Assembly (NCBI GenBank): GCA_031397815.1
Contig: JANNMJ010000176.1
Location: forward strand, 1 to 29,947
Source of the DNA: JANNMJ01 sp031397815
GTDB lineage: Bacteria; Bacteroidota; Bacteroidia; Cytophagales; Hymenobacteraceae
Direction of reading: 5' to 3'
DNA: 29,947 nucleotides
This document shows, one piece after another, positions 1-7,008 of the stretch; position 1 is the first letter of the stretch, and every line of letters starts with the position of its first letter. The notes under the pieces were generated by a model. It made no database searches. It was not told the DNA's origin and was given only the letters and a program-made list of their open reading frames with translations. A program made the translations under genes and the position numbers.

Positions 1-93
1 AACTTTACCGGAGACGATGCCCCCGACTACCTAACGATAGTGCCCTTGGGGTCAGTTTTCAATAACGAGGTTATAAGCGGAGCAGGAATTTGA
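1..93 (+). CDS. C-terminal end of a gene entering from the left edge (partial)
   Basis: Frame 1 is open from the first base to a TGA at 91-93, giving about 30 residues that end in FNNEVISGAGI. No start is visible, so this would be the tail of a gene lying mostly outside the window. The family cannot be named from so short a piece. Its position, 40 bases ahead of a small stand-alone gene of lower GC than the rest of the window, is the layout seen for the C-terminal toxin domain of a polymorphic toxin followed by its immunity gene, but that is inference only. A chance open frame of 30 codons is also possible. Confidence 0.35.
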   Translation, partial: NFTGDDAPDYLTIVPLGSVFNNEVISGAGI

Positions 94-133
94 GTTGATA
101 CATTGTCTTCCGTGGGCGCAATAAATAAGTCTG

Positions 134-628
134 ATGAATACCCTACTCAAAGAAGCGCTTCGGATGCCGTCTCATACAGACCTGCAAGCTGTATTTCATG
201 CGTTTGGCGGCCGGCAGAAAGAGTTTAATTGGCTGCTAACGGATATCGTGGCTTACAGCGTACCGATTCTAAGCTCACTCGGTGAAACCTCACAGTCATC
301 CTTATGGCTCACCGGCACTGAGCTGACGCAGCTTCTTACGGAAGCAGAGCGCTCAATTCAATTCATATGGGGTGTATTATCAGGTTTTCGTCCTGAGGTC
401 GATATTAAAAACCAACCCATCAGTGTCTACCCCTTTGCGGATGGCAATCCCGCACTCTGGCAGCCAGGCGTACAGATTCAGCATCCATTGGCAGAAGTAG
501 AGATTGTTTGCTGGGATAGCGGCTACACGCTGCTGCTCAGCCGCGACCAAGATTTAACGGCGCGGTTTAGAGCCTACTTTCCGGAAGCCGTTGATTTAGA
601 CGAGTATAACCGTAGTCAGCAGTCGTAA
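134..628 (+). CDS. hypothetical protein, 164 aa, possible immunity-type protein
   Basis: I do not recognise this family. The product is a soluble, acidic protein of 164 residues with no signal peptide and no membrane segment. It is rich in aromatic residues (FNWLL, QFIWGVL, EIVCWDSGYTLLLS) and ends in a polar tail. GC content is visibly lower, near 50 percent by eye, than that of the genes to its right, which suggests recent acquisition. It follows what may be the end of another gene at 1-93 and converges on pyrC, with only seven bases between the two stop codons. Small acidic proteins placed right after a toxin C-terminus are often immunity proteins; that is the best guess here, and it rests on context, not on a motif. 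The start is the first ATG in the frame. Confidence 0.65.
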   Translation: MNTLLKEALRMPSHTDLQAVFHAFGGRQKEFNWLLTDIVAYSVPILSSLGETSQSSLWLTGTELTQLLTEAERSIQFIWGVLSGFRPEVDIKNQPISVYPFADGNPALWQPGVQIQHPLAEVEIVCWDSGYTLLLSRDQDLTARFRAYFPEAVDLDEYNRSQQS

Positions 629-635
629 GTGGCTA

Positions 636-1967
636 TTAACGCTCTCCCCCAAACTCCACCGCTTCCCCCATCCGCTCATCGTTGATTTGGCCGTTGGCCC
701 ACGCTAGGTGGCCGCTGACGAAGGTGTGCGTCACCTCACCGCGTAGCTGCTCGCCTTCGAGCGGCGACCAGCCGACGTGGTACAGCAGGTCGGCTTTTTG
801 GACGGTGGGGCGGGGCGCGGGGTCGAGGATGACGACGTCGGCGAAGTAGCCTTCGCGGAGGAAGCCGCGTTCCTGCACGCCGAAGAGGGTGGCGGGGTTA
901 TGACAGGCTTTCTCGACGATGCGCTCGATGGGGAGCAAGTCGAGGGCGAGGAGCATCTGGAGGGAATGCTGCACGAGCGGGAGGCCGCTGGGCGCCTGCG
1001 GATAGGGCTGCATCTTTTCGGCCCACGTGTGGGGCGCGTGGTCGGTGGCGAGGACGTCGAGGCGGTCGTCGAGGAGGGCTTGGCGGATGGCGGCACGGTG
1101 GTGCGGCGCCTTAACGGCGGGGTTGCACTTGATCTGATGGCCGAGGCGGGCGTAATCGTCGGCGGAAAACCAGAGATGATGCACGCAGACCTCCGCCGTG
1201 ATGCGCTTCCCGGCGAGCGGGCCGGGCGCGAACTGCGCCAGCTCGTCGGCGGTGGTGAGGTGGAGGATGTGGAGCTTGGTGCCGTGCCGCCGGGCCAGCT
1301 CGATGGCGAGGGCGCTCGATTTCAAGCACGCTTCGGCGGAGCGGATGACGGGGTGCGCGGCGGCCGGAATCCGCTCCGGGGCGCCGTATTGCTGCACGGC
1401 GGCGGCGTAATTGGCACGAACGGTGGCTTCGTCCTCGCAGTGCGTGGCGATGAGCGTGGGCGCTTCGGCGAAGATGCGTTCGAGGGTGCGGGCGTCGTCG
1501 ACGAGCATATTGCCGGTGCTCGACCCCATAAAAATCTTGATGCCCGCGATGCGGCGCGGGTCGGCGGTGAGGACGTCGCGAAGGTTGTCGTTGGTGGCGC
1601 CGAGGTAGAACGCGTAGTTCGCAACCGACGTCTGGGCCGCCCGACTGAGCTTGTCGGCGAGGGCGGCGGCGTTGGTGGTGGTCGGCGTGGTGTTCGGCAT
1701 CTCCATAAAAGAGGTGACGCCGCCCGCGACCGCCGCCCGCGCTTCCGACCCAATCGTGGCCTTCTGCGGCTGCCCCGGCTCGCGGAAATGGACTTGGTCA
1801 TCAATCAGCCCCGGCAGCACGAACCGGTCGGTACAGTCGATTTCCGTCACGCGGCCGCGCACTTCAATCTGCGGGTCAATCCGCTCGATGCGCTGGCCAC
1901 GGATAAGGATATCGGCCACCACCCGGCGGCCTTCGTTGACGAGAGTGGCGTTCTTGAGGAGATACAT
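636..1967 (-). CDS. pyrC: dihydroorotase
   Basis: Cytosolic amidohydrolase that closes N-carbamoyl-aspartate to dihydroorotate, the third step of pyrimidine synthesis. At 443 residues it has the length of the class I, AllB-like dihydroorotases. Visible family motifs in order are the metal-binding strand DDQVHFREPG (residues 56-65), GIKIFMGSSTG with the lysine that is normally carboxylated (K144), THCEDE with H176, HILHLTT with H236, and DHAPH with D309. Most class I enzymes have HxH in the first motif; here the first histidine is Gln58 while H60 is kept. I recall this variant in other Bacteroidota enzymes but cannot confirm it. The gene lies downstream of nnr on the same strand, with a repeat array between them. 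The start at 1967 gives the expected N-terminal strand MYLLKNATLV. Confidence 0.93.
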   Translation of the reverse strand: MYLLKNATLVNEGRRVVADILIRGQRIERIDPQIEVRGRVTEIDCTDRFVLPGLIDDQVHFREPGQPQKATIGSEARAAVAGGVTSFMEMPNTTPTTTNAAALADKLSRAAQTSVANYAFYLGATNDNLRDVLTADPRRIAGIKIFMGSSTGNMLVDDARTLERIFAEAPTLIATHCEDEATVRANYAAAVQQYGAPERIPAAAHPVIRSAEACLKSSALAIELARRHGTKLHILHLTTADELAQFAPGPLAGKRITAEVCVHHLWFSADDYARLGHQIKCNPAVKAPHHRAAIRQALLDDRLDVLATDHAPHTWAEKMQPYPQAPSGLPLVQHSLQMLLALDLLPIERIVEKACHNPATLFGVQERGFLREGYFADVVILDPAPRPTVQKADLLYHVGWSPLEGEQLRGEVTHTFVSGHLAWANGQINDERMGEAVEFGGER

Positions 1968-2075
1968 GACGGGCGGGATGTAGGGCGAAATGTAGGCCTG
2001 ACGGGGCGGTTTTACGCCGTGAACGCGATTAGCTCATCTCTAAAAGGCTTCCGACTTGACCAAATACGCTTCTAG

Positions 2076-2284
2076 GCACCGCTGATGTGCCACTCGTCAC
2101 GACGAGTGCCTTATCGACGCACCGCTGATGTGCCACTCGTCACGACGAGTGCCTTATCGACGCACCGCTGATATGCCACTCGTCACGACGAGTGCCTTAT
2201 CGACGCGCTGCTGATGTGCCACTCGTCACGACGAGTGCCTTATCCGCAGGGTGCTGACCTGCCACTCGTCACGGCGAGTGCCTT
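2076..2284. repeat. tandem array, five 43-bp units each with an 18-bp palindrome
   Basis: Five units start at 2076, 2119, 2162, 2205 and about 2248, with an exact period of 43 bases. Each holds the palindrome CACTCGTC-AC-GACGAGTG (starting at 2091, 2134, 2177, 2220 and 2263), an 8-bp stem around two bases, and a spacer of about 25 bases that is also largely conserved. The fifth unit differs most, with one stem change (GGCGAGTG) and a changed spacer. The array fills the gap directly after the nnr stop codon and upstream of pyrC. Because the spacers are repeated too, it is not a CRISPR array. Function is unknown; transcripts would carry a row of hairpins. Confidence 0.95.
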
Positions 2285-3820
2285 TTACACATTCATCTGA
2301 AGCGCCCGCCCGATGTACTCGGCCACGTCGCCAGCCGTCAGGCCGCGCTCGCCGTGCTTGTTAGCGGCCAAGTCACCGGCCCGGCCGTGGACGAAGGCGC
2401 CGAGGCGGGCGGCATCCAAAGGCGTAAATCCTTGAGCGAGCAAACCGAGAATGACGCCCGTGAGCACGTCGCCGGTGCCGCCGGTCGCCATTCCGGGGTT
2501 GCCGGTGGAATTGAAGAAGAGGGAGCCGTCGGGGTTGGCGATGACCGAGTACGCGCCCTTCAGCAGCACGACGGCACCGGTATCGGCGGCGAGTTTTTTG
2601 AGCTGGTCGAGGCGGTCGAAATCGGTGGTAGCGGCCCCTACGAGGCGCTCAAACTCTTTCGGATGCGGCGTCAGGACGGTGCGCGGCGGCAGATGCTGTA
2701 GCCATTGCGGGTGCTGCGCGAGCAGATTGAGAGCATCGGCATCAAGCACGACGGGCACATCGAGGCGCCGCGCCTCGGCGAGTAGTTCGCGCAGCAGAAT
2801 CGTGGTGTCACTGTGGCGCCCGATGCCGGGGCCGAAGCCGAGCGCCTGATGCCGCGCGAGGTCTACGTCGTCGGTGAAGGCGCTGAGGTGGTCGGCCATG
2901 GGGTCGGTGGTGGTCATCGCTTCCGGCACCGCCGTTTGCAGCACGCCGTACCCCACGGCGGGCACGTGAACCGTCAGCAGCCCCACGCCGCTCCGCAGGC
3001 ACGCCCGCGCCGCCAACACGGCCGCGCCGAGCTTCCCACGGCTCCCCGCGAGCAGCAGCGCGTGCCCAAAAGTGCCTTTATGAGCAAACCGGGCGCGCGG
3101 CGCGAGGAGTGGCTGCACGTCGGGGCCTTCCGTGAAATGCAGGTCGGTGGTGGTTTGGCTCAGGTCGAGGCCGATGTCGAGGACTTCCCACTCGCCCACC
3201 CACGGCGCCGTGCTTGGCAGCAGAAACGTGGGTTTCAGGGCTTGAAACGTGAGGGTTTTGGTGGCCCGCACGATGGCGGGGTCTTGGTCAGCAGCAGAGG
3301 GCAGAGGCCCGTCCGTCGGCAGCCCGCTCGGCACGTCGATGCTGATGATTTCGGCCCCGCTGGCATTCAGATGCGCTACGAGCGCCGCCGCCGCGCCGTC
3401 AAGGGGCCGCGTCAGGCCGGTGCCGAAGAGCGCATCCACCACGAAGGTATCGGCAGGTAGAGGCGGCAGGTCAGCGGCGGAGTCGAGGGTACGGACGGTC
3501 ACGTTTTCGGGCAGACGGGCACGGTTAGCGTCCCAATCGGCCGAATGGCGTTCGGCGGCGAGCAGCCACGCTTCCACCCGCAAACCGGGCAAGTGCGATA
3601 GTAGCCGGGCGATGACGAGGCCATCGCCGCCGTTGTTCCCCGGTCCGCAGGCGATTACCACGCGCTGGTTTCCGTAGCTCGATTTCCACCCCAAATGCAG
3701 GTCAATGGCGTCCGTGGCGCGGGCCGCAGCGCGCTCCATCAGGTCCAGCGAAGAGATGTTTTGCGTTTGACAGGTGAGCGCATCGGCGGCGCGGGTTTGG
3801 TCGGCGGAGAGGATTAGCAT
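2285..3820 (-). CDS. nnr: bifunctional NAD(P)H-hydrate epimerase / ADP-dependent NAD(P)H-hydrate dehydratase
   Basis: Cytosolic metabolite-repair enzyme. The N-terminal YjeF_N domain (about residues 1-215) interconverts R- and S-NAD(P)HX, and the C-terminal ribokinase-like domain (about 225-511) dehydrates S-NAD(P)HX using ADP. Seen in sequence: the epimerase nucleotide loop VVIACGPGNNGGDGLVIARL, the start of the second domain at KGTFGHALLLAGSRGKLGAA, the LTPHPKEFERL segment, and the glycine-rich GNPGMATGGTGDVLTGVI near the C-terminus. The length of 511 residues is normal for the fused form. The start MLILSADQTRAAD matches the usual beginning of the family. A palindromic array follows the stop directly, and a composite repeat element lies upstream. 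Confidence 0.95.
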   Translation of the reverse strand: MLILSADQTRAADALTCQTQNISSLDLMERAAARATDAIDLHLGWKSSYGNQRVVIACGPGNNGGDGLVIARLLSHLPGLRVEAWLLAAERHSADWDANRARLPENVTVRTLDSAADLPPLPADTFVVDALFGTGLTRPLDGAAAALVAHLNASGAEIISIDVPSGLPTDGPLPSAADQDPAIVRATKTLTFQALKPTFLLPSTAPWVGEWEVLDIGLDLSQTTTDLHFTEGPDVQPLLAPRARFAHKGTFGHALLLAGSRGKLGAAVLAARACLRSGVGLLTVHVPAVGYGVLQTAVPEAMTTTDPMADHLSAFTDDVDLARHQALGFGPGIGRHSDTTILLRELLAEARRLDVPVVLDADALNLLAQHPQWLQHLPPRTVLTPHPKEFERLVGAATTDFDRLDQLKKLAADTGAVVLLKGAYSVIANPDGSLFFNSTGNPGMATGGTGDVLTGVILGLLAQGFTPLDAARLGAFVHGRAGDLAANKHGERGLTAGDVAEYIGRALQMNV

Positions 3821-3833
3821 GGGGGATGGGGGT

Positions 3834-4300
3834 AAAAGATGTGGGGATGTGGATGATGTGGGGATGTGCTACTGTCCTACGTACCCGGCACCGTCTCGGT
3901 GCCGGTTTAGGGCGCCCGACGAGCACCGTCAGGGTAGCCCCTACGGGGCTGCCGTCAGCGACTTTTCGGGTTGAAAGCTACCGGAAGGTAGCCCCATACG
4001 GGGCTAGCCGCAGCGTTCCTAGTCCACCGGCACCGGGACGGGGCCGGATACGTAGGACGGGGGCACATCGCCGCACATTTCGCTCACATCTACGTACCCG
4101 GCACCGTCCCGGTGCCGGTTGCAGGGCACGCTGAACGTAGCCAGCTCTGTCCCAGAGATGGTTGGACGGCGCCCGACCAGCCTCACGTCCCTACCCACCG
4201 GCACCGGGACGGTGCCGGATACGTAGGACGGGGGCACATCGCCGCACATTTCGCTCACATCTTTCACATCTCCCTCACATATCCACATCCCCACATCTCC
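3834..4300. repeat. composite inverted-repeat element with two nested repeat pairs
   Basis: The gap between nnr and nuoD is filled by repeats. Its outer flanks are GATGTG-rich on the left (3839-3868) and the reverse complement, CACATC-rich, on the right (about 4243-4296); GATGTGGGGATGTG and CACATCCCCACATC are exact complements. Inside are four copies of a 30-bp module containing CCGGCACCG-N-CGGTGCCGG: direct at 3876-3905 and 4091-4119, inverted at 4024-4057 and 4196-4227. A stretch of about 40 bases after each inverted copy is duplicated (from 4048 and from 4219). Two further hairpins of the form AGCCCC-(A)TA-CGGGGCT lie near 3935-4005. It looks like a non-autonomous element that has partly duplicated or nested. 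No coding gene is seen in it. Confidence 0.85.
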
Positions 4301-4307
4301 CCCACCC

Positions 4308-5516
4308 CTACCGGTCCACTTCCCCCAGCACGATATCCACAGAGCCGATGATGGCGACCAAATCTGCCAGTAAACACCCCTGACTAATCGCGGGCAGCAC
4401 GCTCAGGTTGCAGAACGATGGCGCGCGCGCTTTCACGCGGAACGGAACCTCGCCGGTGCCGGTGGTGCGGAAGAAGTAGCCCAGCTCGCCGCGCGGGGTT
4501 TCGGCGCGGAAATACAGCTCTTGGGCTTTGGGTCGAATCTTCTTCGGACACGCCGCCTGCGGATTGAACTCCGGCGTGCGGCGCGCTACGCCGGTTTGGA
4601 GCTGGTCGAGGCATTGGGTGATGATGCGCACCGACTCGCGGCATTCCTGCGCGCGCACCCACGTCCGGTCCCAGCAATCGCCGACGGCGCCCATTTGCCC
4701 GGTTCCGAAGGGTACATCAAAATCGAGGGCGCCGTACACAGAGTAATTCAGCGTCCGTCGCAAATCGACGGCGACGCCTGAGCCGCGGAGCATCGGGCCG
4801 GAGCAGCCGTAGGCAATCGCAACGGCCGGTGGCAGCACTCCGACGCGCGCCGTGCGGTCAATAAAAATCGGATTATCGACGAGGATTTGGTCCATCTCGT
4901 CGAGCTTCGGCGTGAGGTACGCAATAAACTCGCGGCAGCGGTCCTCGAACCCCACGGGAAGGTCGTAATAAAGCCCCCCGACCCAGATGTAATTGTACAG
5001 CAACCGCGACCCCGACACCCACTCAAACAACCGCTGAATGTACTCGCGGTCGCGCATCAGCCACAGAAACGGCGTAAAAGCGCCAATATCCAGCCCATAC
5101 GTTCCGATGGCAAGGAAATGCGACGATATCCGGTTCAGCTCCGTCACCAACACCCGAATATATTCGACCCGCGCGGGCAATTCCTCAATTCCGAGGAGCT
5201 TTTCAACCCCCATCGCCCACACGTGCTCCGAGTTCATCGCGCACAGATAATCCATCCGGTCGACGTACGGAATCGTCTGATTCGGCGCCATTGATTCGGC
5301 GTGCTTCTCGAAGCAGCGGTGCAGGTAGCCGATGTGCGGAATCGCCTGCACGATGACTTCGCCGTCGGTCTCGACCTCTACCCGCAACACGCCGTGCGTG
5401 CTCGGGTGCTGCGGCCCCATATTGAGGATGGTGTGGCCGGGCGGTAGCGCCGACAGGTCAATCGCGGGCGGCTCCGATTGGATGAGGTACTCGCGGAAAG
5501 AAGTGGTGGAAGCCAT
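4308..5516 (-). CDS. nuoD: NADH-quinone oxidoreductase subunit D
   Basis: The 49-kDa subunit of the hydrophilic arm of respiratory complex I, which together with NuoB forms the quinone-binding site at the cytoplasmic face of the inner membrane. The product has 402 residues, the normal length. Seen motifs are NMGPQHPSTHGVLR near the N-terminus, EVIVQAIPHIGYLHRCFEK, NSEHVWAMGVEKLLG, LNRISSHFLAIGTYGLDIGA, LLYNYIWVGGLYYDLP, the GPMLRGSGVAVDLR segment and the C-terminal DLVAIIGSVDIVLGEVDR. The frame is open further upstream, but the start at 5516 (MASTTSFREYLIQ) is chosen because the extra 24 residues are unlike the family and would overlap the neighbouring gene. nuoC is 5.7 kb away on the same strand, so the usual adjacent nuoBCD arrangement is broken here. 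Confidence 0.95.
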   Translation of the reverse strand: MASTTSFREYLIQSEPPAIDLSALPPGHTILNMGPQHPSTHGVLRVEVETDGEVIVQAIPHIGYLHRCFEKHAESMAPNQTIPYVDRMDYLCAMNSEHVWAMGVEKLLGIEELPARVEYIRVLVTELNRISSHFLAIGTYGLDIGAFTPFLWLMRDREYIQRLFEWVSGSRLLYNYIWVGGLYYDLPVGFEDRCREFIAYLTPKLDEMDQILVDNPIFIDRTARVGVLPPAVAIAYGCSGPMLRGSGVAVDLRRTLNYSVYGALDFDVPFGTGQMGAVGDCWDRTWVRAQECRESVRIITQCLDQLQTGVARRTPEFNPQAACPKKIRPKAQELYFRAETPRGELGYFFRTTGTGEVPFRVKARAPSFCNLSVLPAISQGCLLADLVAIIGSVDIVLGEVDR

Positions 5517-5547
5517 GGAAGACGTAAAGGTTGAACGGCGCGCGTTG

Positions 5548-6300
5548 TTACCGCAACCACCACGTAACGGCCAGGCGCGCAGCCACAAGGCGGCCGGACT
5601 GGATAGGTCTGGTAACGATGGGGTTGGTCAGCGTAGGGGTCGGGACGTTCAACATGGGTAGGCGCATTTTTTCGCCTCGTTCAACACGCACCCCGATTTC
5701 GAGCCGGGGGTGTATTTCCCAAGTGCCCCCCAACATTGTACGAAATGGAAGCGGGATTGCACTCGGCCTAAATTTGTTGTTGGTGTACGTATAATCTATC
5801 GTTATCCACTGGTAGCCGTCGAAATAGCCAAAGCGTGTCCCCGCAAGCTCTTTACCCACCTCCCGCGCGCCCGACAGGTAAGTGTTGATTTGCACCCCGG
5901 CCAGCAAATGCAACCGCCGGGAGCGGAGCAACGTGATGTCGAGTAACGGCGCGACGCCGATTACGCTGCTCCGGTAACGCATGTCGGTAGAATTTTCGGG
6001 GTCGAGCCAGTGGTTGCTGACGACGGTGTAGGTGGTTTCGAGGCGCAAGCCCCAAACGCCGTTTTTAGCGCCCCAGCGCCCCACCAACCCGGCCTGCACC
6101 CCCGGCGCACTGCGTTGCTCGGCGGTGGGCGATAGTGGAAATTTACCAGCAGCGATGCGTTGCAGCAAGGTGCCCGCCACCACACCTACCCGCCACTGCG
6201 GAGAGCGGCGCACACTATCGGGCGGCGCAGTATAGGCCACTAGCGCGGTAGCTCGCAGACTGAGAAGCAGCAGAAAGAGGGGGCGTAAATGTGGGAACAT
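5548..6300 (-). CDS. exported outer-membrane beta-barrel-like protein
   Basis: The product has 250 residues from the ATG at 6300, which gives a typical signal peptide: MFPHLRPLFLLLLSLRATA followed by a polar mature start. The ORF is open upstream to 6357, but that extra part has no signal-like start. The mature chain alternates polar and aromatic or hydrophobic residues in short strands (GVWGLRLETTYTVVS, LHLLAGVQINTYLSG, RLEIGVRVERG) and ends in LAVTWWLR, a C-terminal aromatic pattern common in outer-membrane barrels. It resembles the PorT or OMP_b-brl group of Bacteroidota, but I cannot assign a function. It lies 31 bases upstream of nuoD on the same strand and diverges from msrB. Confidence 0.65.
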   Translation of the reverse strand: MFPHLRPLFLLLLSLRATALVAYTAPPDSVRRSPQWRVGVVAGTLLQRIAAGKFPLSPTAEQRSAPGVQAGLVGRWGAKNGVWGLRLETTYTVVSNHWLDPENSTDMRYRSSVIGVAPLLDITLLRSRRLHLLAGVQINTYLSGAREVGKELAGTRFGYFDGYQWITIDYTYTNNKFRPSAIPLPFRTMLGGTWEIHPRLEIGVRVERGEKMRLPMLNVPTPTLTNPIVTRPIQSGRLVAARLAVTWWLR

Positions 6301-6374
6301 TAGGGCAGAAACTTGTGAAGGCCATTTTGCGAAACTGCTGAAAGTTAAGCTCCCCAAAACCGAACCCCCGGCTC

Positions 6375-6842
6375 ATGCGTTTGGCGGGTATGCAAACCTG
6401 GTCCGACATCATCCGCCTTGCCACCCACGGCTCCCCGGCCCCACCGCGCCGGGTCGAGAAAACGAAAGAAGAGTGGAAAGCGCAGCTTACGCCGATGCAG
6501 TTTCACGTCACCCGCGAACACGGCACCGAGCGCGCCTTCACCGGCGAATACTGCGAAGCCCACGAGCCCGGCCTCTACGCGTGCGTCTGCTGCGGCACGC
6601 CGCTCTACGATTCGAGCACGAAGTTCGAATCGGGCACCGGCTGGCCGTCGTTCACCGAAGCCGTGGCCGATAATGTGGTGAAATACCACAAGGATTCGAG
6701 CTACGGAATGATCCGCGTCGAAGTCCTGTGCAACGTCTGCGACGCCCACCAAGGCCACGTATTCGACGACGGCCCCGGCGGACGGATGCGGTTCTGCATT
6801 AATTCCGCCGCGATTCAGCTGGTGGAGCAGGAGAAGATGTGA
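6375..6842 (+). CDS. msrB: peptide-methionine (R)-S-oxide reductase
   Basis: Reduces methionine-R-sulfoxide in proteins with electrons from thioredoxin. The 155-residue chain shows the complete MsrB pattern: EGTGW-type core seen as KFESGTGWPSF (residues 83-93), the two structural zinc pairs CxxC (C70-C73 and C119-C122), GHVFDDGP, and the catalytic cysteine in RFCINSAA (C141). There is no signal peptide, so it is cytosolic. A second in-frame ATG at 6390 (MQTWSD) is equally possible as the start. The gene diverges from the exported protein at 5548-6300 and converges on rtcB, with a repeat element between the two stops. Confidence 0.95.
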   Translation: MRLAGMQTWSDIIRLATHGSPAPPRRVEKTKEEWKAQLTPMQFHVTREHGTERAFTGEYCEAHEPGLYACVCCGTPLYDSSTKFESGTGWPSFTEAVADNVVKYHKDSSYGMIRVEVLCNVCDAHQGHVFDDGPGGRMRFCINSAAIQLVEQEKM

Positions 6843-7003
6843 CGGATGTGGGGATGTGAAAGATGTGCCCATTCCTACGTACCCGGCACCGTCTCGGTGC
6901 CGGAGCTGGCCGCCCTACCAACCGGCACCGGGACGGTGCCGGATACAGCGGGCTACACGGGTTTCACATTGAACCACATCCCCACATCATCACATCTCCC
7001 CCT
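6843..7003. repeat. second copy of the composite inverted-repeat element
   Basis: The gap between the convergent genes msrB and rtcB repeats the organisation of 3834-4300 in shorter form. A GATGTG-rich left flank (about 6844-6868) is followed by one direct module with CCGGCACCG-TCT-CGGTGCCGG (6874-6903), one inverted module (6921-6945), and a CACATC-rich right flank (about 6975-7001). The outer flanks again contain GATGTGGGGATGTG and its exact complement, so the whole gap can fold on itself. As at the first locus, the element ends within about ten bases of a stop codon. It may serve as a bidirectional terminator, but there is no clear T-run. Confidence 0.85.
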
Positions 7004-7008
7004 TGCCC

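Noticed and set aside
777..2075. Open frame of 432 codons on the plus strand
   Set aside because: It is antisense to pyrC, has no family-like motif, and its Gly/Val/Glu-rich composition is what GC-rich codon bias produces in the opposite strand.
2076..2284. CRISPR array
   Set aside because: The palindromes are evenly spaced as in CRISPR, but the spacers are nearly identical to each other and no cas gene is near. The same applies to the array at 17447-17680.
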